From Dillenia suffruticosa (taxonomy: Eukaryota; Streptophyta; Magnoliopsida; Dilleniales; Dilleniaceae): a stretch of DNA of 64,000 nt. Below, piece after piece: positions 10,913 to 50,871 of the stretch. The position numbers and the translations under genes were made by a program. The stretch is from positions 19,328,701 to 19,392,700 of the forward strand of contig JAVTVX010000016.1 of the NCBI GenBank assembly GCA_033439265.1, written 5' to 3'. The first letter of the stretch is position 1. Every line of letters begins with the position of its first letter. The notes below the pieces were generated by a model. The model had not been told where the DNA came from, did not search any database, and saw only the letters and a list, made by a program, of their open reading frames with translations.

Positions 10913-11539
10913 ATTGGAAAGATGATACCAAGTTACATGTACAAATTCTAGACTAGCATATGTGTCTTACCACATGTATAATCCAATCAAATTGATGTGT
11001 GATATTAATGTAATTAGAATTTTGACATTACTTACCATTGGGCAATCATGTACGGTTGAGAAATAGAGTTCAATATTTGAATGCTTTTCTAAATGAATAT
11101 GGATAGCAGATAAAAGGAAATCAATCTCGGAAAACATTTGTGAAGCGATCTAGGTGTGCAAGAATACAACAATATTGCCCTTAAAAATGTTGACAACATA
11201 AAGTGAATTCTATGTTTAGAACTAAAAATGAATTCTATGAGACTGATGATATAAAGGGAAAATTTTTTTTATTTTTTTATTTTCACTATTGGTATTCGGA
11301 GTCAAACTTTTAAATATTGTTTTATGATTGCTCGGTATCTTAATTTAGAATATAGAATATCGATGTAATTTTAACTATTTCACATAAAAATATTTGTTAT
11401 GGCATGGCAAACAAGCCAAACTTACATGGATCACCATGTGATTTATTAAACAAGAGACTGTACAGTTTATCATAATTTAGTTATAGAACATCGACGAAAC
11501 AGTTGGTCTATTGAAATGTGGTGATAGCTCTCTTAAACA

Positions 11540-11660
11540 AGTTTCTGAATTTGACTCGCGGTTTAGATATGGAAAAAACTACGTTGGGGGTAGTCCCTTA
11601 AATGGATTACTATAAATCCCGAATCGGATTAATCAGAATATGATTTCGGATACCGATTGT
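11540..11660 (+). repeat. Partial copy of a tRNA-derived SINE family
   Basis: It shares the 3' half of the repeat seen at 57835-58025: a matching gaaaaaactac...gggtagtcc block followed by cgaatcggattaatcagaat and atgatttcgga. Confidence 0.55.
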
Positions 11661-12454
11661 TACAGTACAAAAAAAAATAATTTAGTTATAGAATTAGAAA
11701 TATAACCAAAAATAAACATTCATAAAAAAAATAAAAAAAGTTAAGATTGAATCAAAATATAAATTAAAAAATTTAGAACTTTGTATATAATTTTCTTTTC
11801 TTTTATTTCTTCATTGTTTTTGTGGTCAAAGCGGTAGGGTAGAGAGAGTATTAGACAGGCCACAAAGCTCTTCTAATGTTTAAAATCTTCGAACAAATTT
11901 CCTAAATGATTTGGGCTTAGTGAAGATTTCAAGTTATGATCTCAAGATTAAAGGATAATCATTTATATGATTATAGGACAAATGGTTGATTTTTTAATAA
12001 TTAATTTTTTAAAAATATTTATTTTTAAGATTATACAATAAAAGATTATTCTTTTATATATAATTGTTAAATAAGCCAAACTAAGGAACTATTATATACA
12101 AAACCATAAAACTATACGTGTTTATATTTAATAATTAATATATATTTATATATTTTGTATAGGAAAATATTTATATACCGTGAAGGAATACGTAGAAAAA
12201 AAATGGCAACAATAAATAATTTGCATATAAATTATGAGGATTGTTTGGTTTTTATTTATTTTTTTTCCCTTTTGAGTTTATATTTACAGATAAATTCAAA
12301 TTTAGAATTTCTGAATTTCAAATCACTAAATCTATTTAGATATTATTATCGCGTTAAATTCTTATTCTGAACATCCAGATCTTAAGTTAATTAGTAACAA
12401 ATATGATTAACTCTTGTTCTATATTAAGACATTATTTTTTTAATTATTATTTTT

Positions 12455-12685
12455 TTAGAATTTACAAAAATAATAACAATCAAATCTTTATTTTATTAAA
12501 TGGTATCGACTATATGAATTATTGTATGCGATTATATTTTATTTTATATCATATACTCATCTATGTGATTATTTTTTTACACAACAATAATAATAGTATT
12601 TTTATCTCGTTAAATAGGGTTTATGATATGAATACTAATATGTTATTATATTTTATTTTATTTTATATTTTTATATATATTTAGA
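12455..12685. repeat. AT-rich imperfect tandem repeat
   Basis: Two related units of about 115 bp. Each runs from an AAT/ACA-rich stretch through atttttatctcgttaaat-like sequence to ttatattttattttat. The first unit spans about 12460-12580 and the second about 12580-12685. Confidence 0.6.
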
Positions 12686-13088
12686 TAATTTATATTATAT
12701 TATTATCGGATTTAATAAATATATATTAGGGTTAAAATCAAGGAGAAAATTATTTGTACATTTATCAAAGAAAAGAGAGACTGTATTTATATAATTGATG
12801 ATCGCCCGAGTTTTACATCCCCCCCCCCAAAGTCAGCTCTAGGCCATCTTCCATTCCACCTCATCCGCTTCGATTTATTTATTTTATTATTTATTATAAT
12901 AATAATTGTCATTATTTTATTTTCATATTCATCACACCACTTGGATTCTGCACACCGGCACGCCCCTGGAGATTCATTCATCGCCCTTCCTCTCACGTAC
13001 CGACGAACTCCAGCTCCCTTCTCTCTCTTTCTACTTCATTTCACTCACACAAGTCTTCAATGGCTTCAATTTCTCTCTCATAACCTCT

Positions 13089-13090
13089 CC

Positions 13091-13122
<32 letters not shown>
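13089..13122 (+). repeat. CT microsatellite in the leader of the glycosyltransferase gene
   Basis: A (CT)n run ends two or three bases before the start codon at 13125. Pyrimidine-rich leaders like this are common in plant genes, and GA/CT runs are bound by BPC/GAGA-type factors (known). Any role here is inferred. Confidence 0.9.
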
Positions 13123-13123
<1 letters not shown>

Positions 13124-13124
13124 A

Positions 13125-42685
<29,561 letters not shown>

Positions 42686-44040
42686 TTTGGAAGATCGTAT
42701 CGAAAACTTATTCCTGACTGTGCCGCACGGGTCCCACTGACTGACAATGCTATTACACCCAATTTTTTGTTCTCATATTGAGAAATGGAAACGGCTTGTG
42801 TGTACAGAGAATCTCGATTCTTTATGACCATCAAGAGTAGCTCCTACTGGCGGAGGCATCTGCTAGTACAACCATCATGGTTTACAGAAGATACACAATA
42901 ATCAAGGGGATTGCAGACATGGAAGAAGCTTTGGAGCAATCACAGCTCGGTTGCCCCGTTGTTTTTTATACGTCGAGTTCAGGCAGTAGGGAAAATACTA
43001 GGTACTCAAGAGAAGCACTAGAGTTAGATTCTTTTTAATTTAGAGTAAAGCTGTATTCTTTCACCATTGTATATTCATTGACGAATCAAGATAAAATTTT
43101 GATCAGAAAAGGAAGCCCTTAATTCTGATTTTGGTTTGTTTCCTCCTAGTAAAAGCATAATCTTTTATGTTTTGTTTCTCTTATGTTGGCATGTTGTTTG
43201 GAACTGGGGCAGTGGGATCAAGTGTACGTCCTGGGACTTGGGAGTAACAAGTAGATTACAATGTCTTTCTGAGACTAAGATAATGTTTTTAAGAGAGAAG
43301 TGAGCTAAAAGGGCTCTTCAGAGAACCGCAAGATTACAAGTGAAGGAATCCATAATAAGCGATCGGTAATACCAAATTCTTTTGGATTAAGTGATCAGAC
43401 ACTATCTCTTTAATCAGAAATCTCGAGTTCGAGTTTGAGTTTTGGGAATGACAAAAAATGATTTAGAAAAGTCAATCCCTAAAACAGATTTCACAGTTCT
43501 CGAAGCGGATTAGTAGGTAAATTTTAGATATCGGTGGTGAAAATAAATTAAAAAAAAAAGGCAATCGGTGATGATGATGATGCCGCAGGCAATGGCGATG
43601 ATGCCACGGAACTCAGAAGGCTCAGAATGAAAATCCATGACAAGCAATTGGTTCCCAAGTAAGGTAGTTTTCGTGCTCCTTTGAATTGTCTTCCAGCCTC
43701 AGTATAGAGCTTGAGTTGAGACTGCCTTCATTTTCTTCATTCTAGCAAAATCAACTTTGGACGTGAAACACATTCTCGTCCGAGTTCTAATTATTTTAAT
43801 TAAATTTATTTTATCTTTTACTATATATAATATTTTTTTAACTAAAATAAAATTTTAGTTGGAGATATAAGATTTTATAATTAAATTTTAATTTTTTTTT
43901 AAATTAAACTTTTGTATTGAAAAATTACACATAATTTTTGAGTCAGTCTCCCAATTCAAACGCAAAGAGAAAGTGTGATTTCGATTAGCACCTCCCCCCA
44001 GCTATTCGAAAGAATACTATCAGCCCTAAGTTATTGTCAT
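42686..44040. other. 3' UTR of the glycosyltransferase gene and intergenic DNA
   Basis: The 3' UTR probably extends to about 43100. The rest is AT-rich and holds one SINE copy (43375-43540) and an ATG/GAT-rich patch near 43570-43600. No gene was seen. Confidence 0.65.
43375..43540 (+). repeat. tRNA-derived SINE family copy
   Basis: Contains an A-box-like ggattaagtgatcaga (43384-43399) and a B-box-like cgagttcgagttt (43424-43436), followed by gaatgacaaaaaatgattta and a 3' end gcggattagtaggtaaattt. Related copies occur, mostly inverted, at 57000-57118, 59118-59282 and 60745-60910, and in the same direction at 57835-58025. Confidence 0.65.
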
Positions 44041-44045
44041 CATTT
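44041..44045 (+). other. Left target-site duplication of the intergenic Gypsy element
   Basis: CATTT, identical to 49335-49339. Confidence 0.9.
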
Positions 44046-44398
44046 TGTCACAACCCAATGGAAAAGTTAACCGGTAAAACTGGATGAATCGACTTCTGGA
44101 GTGGACGATGTATGTTGAATATGTACTATGGGAGAAGGGAGAGGGAAGAGAGACAAAGAATAGAGAGAGAAGAGAGAAGAGAGAATAAGAGAGAGGGAGA
44201 GAGAGAGAAAGCCCAAAAGGGAAAGAATGCTTCAGAATCTTCAGCTTCTTCCAAATTCTATAATATACACCTACTTCCAACTTCTATAACTACCTCTAAC
44301 TAATTTATACCAACCTATTAACTATTTTGCCAACTGGACTACATGACAACTCATTTGTTGACTCAGCATACATCTCCTTAAGACTCTAAGTTGTTACA
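44046..44398 (-). repeat. 3' LTR of the chromovirus
   Basis: 353 bp; includes a GA-rich segment (44139-44208). Matches 48982-49334. Confidence 0.93.
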
Positions 44399-44412
44399 AT
44401 TAACCCCCTTTA
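44399..44412 (-). other. Polypurine tract of the chromovirus
   Basis: The - strand reads AAAGGGGGTTAAT directly before the LTR. Confidence 0.8.
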
Positions 44413-44427
44413 ATAGACTCCTTGTCC

Positions 44428-44664
44428 TCAAGGATGGAAGGATAGAAATTGTGCTCTGATGAAGTCCTTGTCCTCCCATGTGGCCTCTTCAGGGCTCAAG
44501 TTAACCCATTTGATTAGTACTTGGATCACTGGCTTATTGTCTCCCTTGATCACTCTTCTCTTCAGAACTACCTCAGGCTTCAATTGCTTGCTTATCTGGC
44601 AATGTAGGCATTGTTGTTTGAGCATGACCAAGCTTATTTTTTTGTAAGGACACGTGAAAGACAA
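44428..44664 (-). pseudogene. Chromodomain at the integrase C-terminus
   Basis: QVLIKWVNLSPEEATWEDKD is the chromodomain core (VLVKWxxLPxxEATWED). In chromoviruses this module steers integration toward marked chromatin (known). Confidence 0.88.
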
Positions 44665-44920
44665 GATGTATCTTGGATCCCTGAGGTAATTGCAATCTGT
44701 AGGCCACCTTGCCTACTTTGTCAAGCACCGGAAATGGTCCATACAATTTGGAGGAGAGCTTGAGTTGTCTCTTTAACTCTAGTCTACTATCTATATGGCT
44801 GTAGTTTTAGATACACTAGATTATTAACTTTGAACTCCCTTTCTGTGTGATTGAGGTCTGCAAACACCTTCATTATGTTCTGAGCCTTTGTTAGATGGTC
44901 ATGGAGAATTTGTAACATGG

Positions 44921-45333
44921 CTACCTATTCTTGATGAAGTTGTTAGCTGCAGGAGTCACTGAATCCAAATAAGGTTCTAATGGAATGTGATTTGGTTGGA
45001 ATCCGTAGTGAGCTTCAAAAGGAGTCATTTGAATACTTGTGTAGAAGTTTATATTGTACCACCACTCTGCCAAGCTTAACAATTGCAACCAAAGTGCAGG
45101 CCTACAGTCATGCATCTTAGGTAACACTCCAAGCATCGGTTGAGTCTCTCATTTTGGTCATCAATTTGAGTTTGAGGATGGTAAGCATTGCTTAATTTGA
45201 TTTGTGTCCCTACCGATCTGAATAACTCCTGCCAAAATAAGCTTGTGAAGATTTTATCCATGTCTATCACTATGGCATCCGGCAGTCCATGTAGTCTGAA
45301 TATGTGATCCCCAAACAACTGAGCCACAGTCAT
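44921..45333 (-). pseudogene. Chromovirus integrase fragments
   Basis: HGLPDAIVIDMDKIFTSLFW and LSNAYHPQTQIDDQNERLNR give the D-to-E part of the catalytic core (usual SDRD is IDMD here). LAEWWYNINFYTSIQMTPFE follows after a frameshift at about 45100. Confidence 0.88.
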
Positions 45334-45841
45334 GGCAGAGTAGGGATATTGCAGGGCTAAAAATGACCAAATTTTGTAAATCTGTCAATCAAAACCAGGA
45401 TAATATCGTGGCCTTGTGATTCTGGGAGTCCCTCAATGAAATCCATGTTGATTTGTGTCCAAGCTTGTGAGGGAATAGGTAAAGGTTGAAGCAGCTAGGG
45501 TAAGCTACATTTTCATGCTTATTTTTTTGACACACATCACACTATTGCACATATTTAATCACAGAAGACTTGAGTGATGACAAGTAGAATGTAGACTTAA
45601 TCCTTCTTAGTGTGTCTTACTGTCTAGAGTGTCCTCCCCTAGTTGAATTATGCATGAATTGCATTATTTTTACCCTCAACTGAGAAATCTTTCCCACATA
45701 TATCTTCAAATTATATCTTAGAATGCCATCCTTGTACTATAAATCAGGTCTGCTTCCAGGTTGCAAAGTTTTTTGTGCTATTAGGTTCTGACATCCCTCA
45801 TCACTTTCATAACTCTGTACCACTTCTTCCATCCACTGAGC

Positions 45842-46380
45842 CTATATAGTGGAGATAGCCATCATGTCATGTTCTGATTGTTTCTCTCCCTTCTGTAGTT
45901 CTCTTTTAGAAAGAGCATCAACGACCTTGTTTTTTACTCCCTTTTTGTATTGAATTTCATGGTCATAACCAAGCAACTTTGTGAGGCATTTGTGCTGCAG
46001 GGGACTAGTCAGTCTTTGCTCCAACAAGTATTTAAGACTTTGGCGATTAGTCCTAATTATGAAGTGATAACCCAACAAATAGTGTCTCCACTTAGTGACA
46101 GATATGATTACTGCCATTAACTCTTTCTCATATGTAGATAATCCTATACTCTTTGGTCCTAAAGCCTTATGTAAGTAATAGGTTGCTCTTCCTACATCAA
46201 TACTACCCCCAACCTTTGGAGCATGCATCTGTCTCAACAACAAAGGTTTTAGAAAAAAAACCTGGCAAGCTCATCACAAGTGCAAAAATCATGGCCTCTT
46301 TAAGCTTCATGAATGCCATCTTAGCTTCTTCACTCCATGGGAAACTATTCTTCTTAAGTAGATAATTTAGGGGTCTTGCT
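45842..46380 (-). pseudogene. Chromovirus RNase H region
   Basis: VVETDACSKGWG (46240-46203) is the start of RNase H. LSTYEKELMAVIISVTKWRH and YLLGYHFIIRTNRQSLKYLL continue in a shifted frame. The frame change at about 46230 breaks the gene. Confidence 0.88.
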
Positions 46381-46666
46381 ATAATCTCATAATGCTTCAC
46401 AAGCCTCCTGTAATAACTTGTTAATTCTAGGAACCCTCTTAGGGCCTTGAGAGAGTTTGGGATTAACCACGACAATATGCATTTAGTTTTCTGGTCCTCC
46501 ATTTTAACCCCTTCCTCAGTTACTACATAACCTAAATACTCCACTTGTCTTTGGGCAAAAATATACTTAAAAAGTTTGGCAAAAAATTGATATTGCCTAA
46601 GTAATGAAAGGACTATTTGCATGTTATGAATATGGGTTGATAGATCAACACTATATATGAGGATAT

Positions 46667-46706
<40 letters not shown>

Positions 46707-47312
46707 CAAACTTTCTGAGATCAGGTTGAAAAATGTGATTCATTAAGGACCGAAAAGTGGTTGGAGCATTGGTCAATCCAAAAAGCATATGAAGGAATTC
46801 AAAGTGTCCATGGTATGTTTGAAAGACTATTTTATGAACATTCTTGGGTCTGATTCTTATTTGATGAGAATCAGACCTTAAGTCAATCTTACAGAAAACA
46901 TTGGATCAATATAACTCATCCAACAATTCATCAATATTCGGGATAAGGTATCTGTCCTTAATGGTTTGATTGTTTAGCTATCTATAATTTACACCAAACC
47001 TTCAATTATTATCTTTCTTCTTGACCTATAAAACAGGTGACTATTTTATGCCTAATTATATCATTTCTTAACATCTCATATACTTGTTTCTCAATTTCAG
47101 TATTTTTGAGAGTGTGGATATCTATAGGGTCTTAATTTGAAGGGTTGTGCTTTTGGTTTTAATGCTATAAGATGGTCATGCTGTCTTTTGGGAGACAAAG
47201 AAGTAGGTGTTCGAAAAATATCCTCATATTGCTTCAATAAAGGTACTACCTTTGTAGGTATTTCTATCTTGTTCTTCTCATCATTAACAGCAATGGAAGC
47301 ACATACTTGCAA
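46380..47312 (-). pseudogene. Chromovirus reverse transcriptase (broken)
   Basis: The entry reads HDHLIALKPKAQPFKLRPYR (about 47180-47120). The region after it is full of stops, but it holds the palm with a YDDIL-like FYDILIYS (about 46670). A poly-A tract of about 35 bases at 46670-46704 has replaced or expanded the coding sequence just before that motif. LAQRQVEYLGYVVTEEGVKM and LRGFLELTSYYRRLVKHY follow. Confidence 0.85.
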
Positions 47313-47595
47313 CTATTGTTGCCTGAATTTCTTATTATCTTTTCCTATAATGAGTTTCATCCTAGATTGTTGTGCATTTCCTTCTAAATCACCTCCTCCT
47401 ATCCTTTGAAAAACCTGACCTGCAATTGCTTGAAGTCAAAAGTTATAGGACTAAAGTGATACATCCAGTCCACTCCTAAAATAATGTCCCATTTACCCAG
47501 ATTGACTACCCTCAGATTGAATGAGAAGGCATTGCCTTGAATGTTCCATTTAACATTCTTGACTTCAGTGTAGCTAGAAACTATTCCTCCATCTA

Positions 47596-48597
47596 CTATG
47601 ACAGCATGTAAGGGAGTTGATGGTTCAGTCTTTCCTGTACTACTCTATGACTTAAGAAGCTATTTGTACTACCAGCGTCTACCAAAATAGCTATGATGGT
47701 CTTATTTAGTAGTCCCTGGAGTGCTATGATCTTTTTAGTTAGAGAGTTTGACAATGTATAGGGGGAGATTTCTAAGGTTTTACCTTTAGTGCCACTCAAT
47801 TCCTCCAATTCATCTTCTACATTAGCAAGCTCTAACTCTTCATCTTCTTCTGCCACTATCAGGTTCAAACTTTTAAGTCTACATTGGTGACCTGGGCTGA
47901 ATTTTTTCCCATACTTGTAGCATAGGTGGTTGTCTCTTCTGTACTGGATTTCTTGAGGAGTGATCTTCTGCAACATGCCATCTCTTGTAGTGTTTGTTGA
48001 CAGGTTTTTTTGATGACCTGCTAACTGACGGCTAGCTACACTTGGAGTTCCCATCTCTTTCCTTATAGTTTCACTTGCAACTCCATACTTGCTCCATGGA
48101 GTGACCATCTTTCCCTTACTGGCCATCCCTAAGGACTGCTCTTGTAATGCTGCAATTTGGAAAGCCTGTAGCAATGTATTAGGATTCAATATCCTAACCA
48201 TTAGTTTGATTTCTTCCTCGAGCCCACTAATGAAACTGGAAATAAAATACGATTCTGATAGGCTAGAATTCCTTATAAGTATTGGTGACCATAATTCTTC
48301 AAATCTCTCTTGGTATTCCAGAATTGACCCAGTTTGTTGTAGCTTATTGAACTCCTCCATCACATCCAACATTCCTTTCACACCAAATCTTTGACACAAG
48401 AGCATAGAAAACTCATACCACTCCACATTTCCTATTTCCAGTTTTAACCCTTGGTACCAAATCTCTGCTCTGTCTTCTACGTAAAATTCTACAGTTTTCA
48501 TCCATTGATGACATGGAATGTGATATATCATAAAAAATTTATAACATTTTTTTACCCAATTACGAGGGTCTTCCCCTGAGAATGTTGGTAACTCCAT
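47596..48597 (-). pseudogene. Chromovirus gag with protease entry
   Basis: A 333-codon open frame begins MELPTFSGEDPRNWVKKCYK and contains a capsid-like core, with LLCQRFG and FNKLQQTGSILEYQERFEEL. A decayed zinc knuckle reads CYKYGKKFSPGHQC, with the second Cys replaced by Tyr-Gly. The protease entry AILVDAGSTNSFLS closes it; the usual D-S/T-G triplet reads D-A-G. Confidence 0.9.
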
Positions 48598-48615
48598 TCT
48601 TGGAAGATTAGGGAC

Positions 48616-48930
48616 CTATGTTCTATAGTTGCTCTCCTTTCTGGCAAGTTCTGCATTTGTTTTTCTTCTACTTCCCACCAGAGTAAGTAGCAAAGAAGGT
48701 AATGGGCTTTTGTTTACTTCTTGTTTTTCATCGGTGCCCTTACAAAATTTAATTACAAGAGCATTGAATTTGACTTCCATGTTTGTCATAAAAGACTCCA
48801 ATCTTTCCTCCAGTTGTTCCTTCAATTGTTTATGTGCTACTTGCATTTCTTGGCCAAGTTCTTGAATTCGCAGTTCTTGTTTTCTGTTATATTCTTTTAT
48901 AGCTTTTGTCCTTGTTCCTTCCGCCATGAC
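48616..48930 (-). pseudogene. Chromovirus gag N-terminal part
   Basis: Begins MAEGTRTKAIKEYNRKQELR and runs through a coiled-coil-like stretch to a stop at 48616, just before the 333-codon gag frame. Confidence 0.8.
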
Positions 48931-48963
48931 CACCGGTAGATACCTTGAAAGGCCAAGGAAGAA

Positions 48964-48978
48964 TGGCTCTGATACTAA
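48964..48978 (-). other. Degenerate primer-binding site of the chromovirus
   Basis: The - strand reads TTTAGTATCAGAGCC; TGGTATCAGAGCC is expected. Confidence 0.8.
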
Positions 48979-48981
48979 ATC

Positions 48982-49334
48982 TGTCACAACCCAATGGAAG
49001 AGTTAACTAGTAAAGCTGGATGAGTCGACTTCTGGAGCTGGACAATGTATGTTGAATATGTACTATGGGAAAAAGGGAGAGGGAAGAGAGACAAAGAATA
49101 GAGAGAGATAGAGAGGAAGAGAAAATAAAAGAGAGAAAGAAGCACATAAGGGAAAGAATGCTTCAGAATAACTTACAAACTTCTTCTTCCAAATTCTATA
49201 CACATACACCTACTTCCAACTTCTATAACTACCTCTAACCAATATCAACTTACTAACTACTTTGGTGACCGGACTACATGACAACTCATTTATTGACTCA
49301 GCTTACATCTCCTTAAGAATCTTAAGTTTTTACA
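48982..49334 (-). repeat. 5' LTR of the chromovirus
   Basis: 353 bp, pairs with 44046-44398. Confidence 0.93.
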
Positions 49335-49339
49335 CATTT
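49335..49339 (+). other. Right target-site duplication of the chromovirus
   Basis: CATTT. Confidence 0.9.
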
Positions 49340-49741
49340 TTCCATAGCCAAGTTAGTCAAATTTTAGTAGTCTTAGCAAAGGGACTAGTTTGGTTGTGAA
49401 CCAGGTCAGTTATCCTGTACCGGACATATTTTGATCATGAATTGTATGGATGAGGAAATAGCCAGAACCGTGAGCTTGAACCGCAAAAACCAATGGTTTA
49501 GCTCCTCTCCCCCCAACCGCCCCCAAAAAAGGAAATATATCTATTCAGGGATTAGGACCATGGAGAAACATGTGGTTCTGTCAAAGTTCTTTTATGCTTT
49601 TAACCCTTGAAAAAGGTAACAACTAGTTGCAGGCAAAATGATACGTACTCCCTCAACTAGTCGGAAAACAAAACAGCTGCTTTTGAAAGTATTTTAGAAG
49701 ATCTGATATAATTTATTTTATAATTAAAAAACCTTAAAAAA

Positions 49742-50200
49742 AAAAGTTTGATAGAAAAGTATCTCAAAAGGAATCGAGCATTGAACTTCCCCAAATTGCA
49801 ATAATTTTAAACCTTTAAACTAATGGGTTTGATCCAATCTCTCATTTCTTACAAAAGGAAAAAAAATTTCACACACTACTTTTAACCTGAAATATGAAAA
49901 TGGTTGGTGTGAGGGTTAAACCTTTTTAGTTCTTGAGCAGATGGGCATGAATCGTGGTCAAGTCTTACTTACGTCGAAAGAAGTTTGATGCAAAAGTGTG
50001 TAGAAAGGAATCGAGCATTGAACTTCCCCAAATTGCAACAATTTAAAACCTCTAAATTAGAGGGTTTGATCCAATCTCCCTATCCTAAGAAAGGGAAAAG
50101 AGTTTCACCCTTTACCTTTAACCTTAGCTATGCAAATGGCAAGTTTCAGGGGTCAAACCTTTTAGGCCTTGAACAGGGCATGAACTGTCACCAAGTTTGA
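49742..50200. repeat. Diverged tandem duplication of about 230 bp
   Basis: Two copies share aaggaatcgagcattgaact, tccccaaattgcaa and gggtttgatccaatctc. They start about 49742 and 49975. The opening caagtt tt and tgggatta words recur, and the copies differ at many positions, so this is an old duplication. Confidence 0.85.
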
Positions 50201-50209
50201 TTAATATGG

Positions 50210-50600
50210 GATTAATGGAAATGAGAAAAAAAGGAAATTGCAATAGATACAAATACAAGATGATATAACAAAATGGTATTTTGTAAGAATAAAGAAAAAA
50301 AAAATTGATGAAATATGTAAATATGAAAAAATATTTGAAATTTTATATAAATATTAATTATTTTATAAAAATAATATAATAGTCATATTTTATAATAAAA
50401 ATTTAAAATGATCAAATATATAATTATTAATTATAAAAAATAATATAAAAATAAAAATTTAATTAAATAAATAATTTATTAAATATAAAAGAATTTATAA
50501 ATATAAAAAATATATAATTTTTTATATAAATATTAATTAATTTAATGTATTAAAATGTTTCGTATATAGAAAATATTTTGAAAACGGCAAGGTAGGAGCG
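50210..50600. other. Very AT-rich stretch upstream of the DNA-binding-protein gene
   Basis: About 350 bp of nearly pure A/T (50230-50570) directly precedes a GC-normal promoter and leader region. No gene was seen. Confidence 0.75.
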
Positions 50601-50871
50601 GAGAACAACTTTGGGGCGTTTATGTCATTTCAGTTGAGCACCGACCCCAACCCGGACCCGAATGGTTGCCATCAGTCGCGGCTAAAAATGAAAACAGCCT
50701 CCCGGTCTCACTCGCCCCGAGACCGTGGAAACCTGTGGAATTTCGAAAGATGTCTCACTCATTCTCTCCCCATCAAGAGATTCAAGACGCACTTGCCGCT
50801 TACCCTTGCGTCTTTACCGATTTCTTTTTAGTGTAGGGTTTTGCTGACTGACTCTCTCTCCTCAAATCCAG

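Larger units (their letters stand above)
10913..13088. other. Intergenic region between SEX4 and the glycosyltransferase gene
   Basis: The first few hundred bases hold the SEX4 3' UTR. From about 11240 to 12780 the DNA is strongly AT-rich. It contains a SINE-related segment near 11540-11650 and an imperfect AT-rich tandem repeat at about 12455-12685. The part from 12800 on becomes GC-normal and pyrimidine-rich and presumably holds the promoter and leader of the downstream gene. A run of ten C lies near 12820. Open frames here are chance frames in low-complexity sequence. Confidence 0.7.
44046..49334 (-). mobile_element. Ty3/Gypsy chromovirus
   Basis: Two 353-bp LTRs starting TGTAACAAC... and ending ...TTGTGACA on the - strand are flanked by a perfect 5-bp target duplication CATTT. 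The internal order on the - strand is gag (48930-48616, 48597-about 47750), protease at the gag end, RT (47312-46380), RNase H (46330-45842), integrase (45333-44921) and a chromodomain (44664-44428). The chromodomain places it among chromoviruses. The LTRs differ at about one position in ten in the part compared, so the insertion is old. Stops and frameshifts inactivate it. Confidence 0.94.

Noticed and set aside
12155-12684. Two + strand open frames rich in Y, F, I and N
   Set aside because: They lie in very AT-rich repeated sequence, with no family similarity.
48089-48939. + strand open frames opposite the chromovirus gag
   Set aside because: Shadows of the - strand gag frame.
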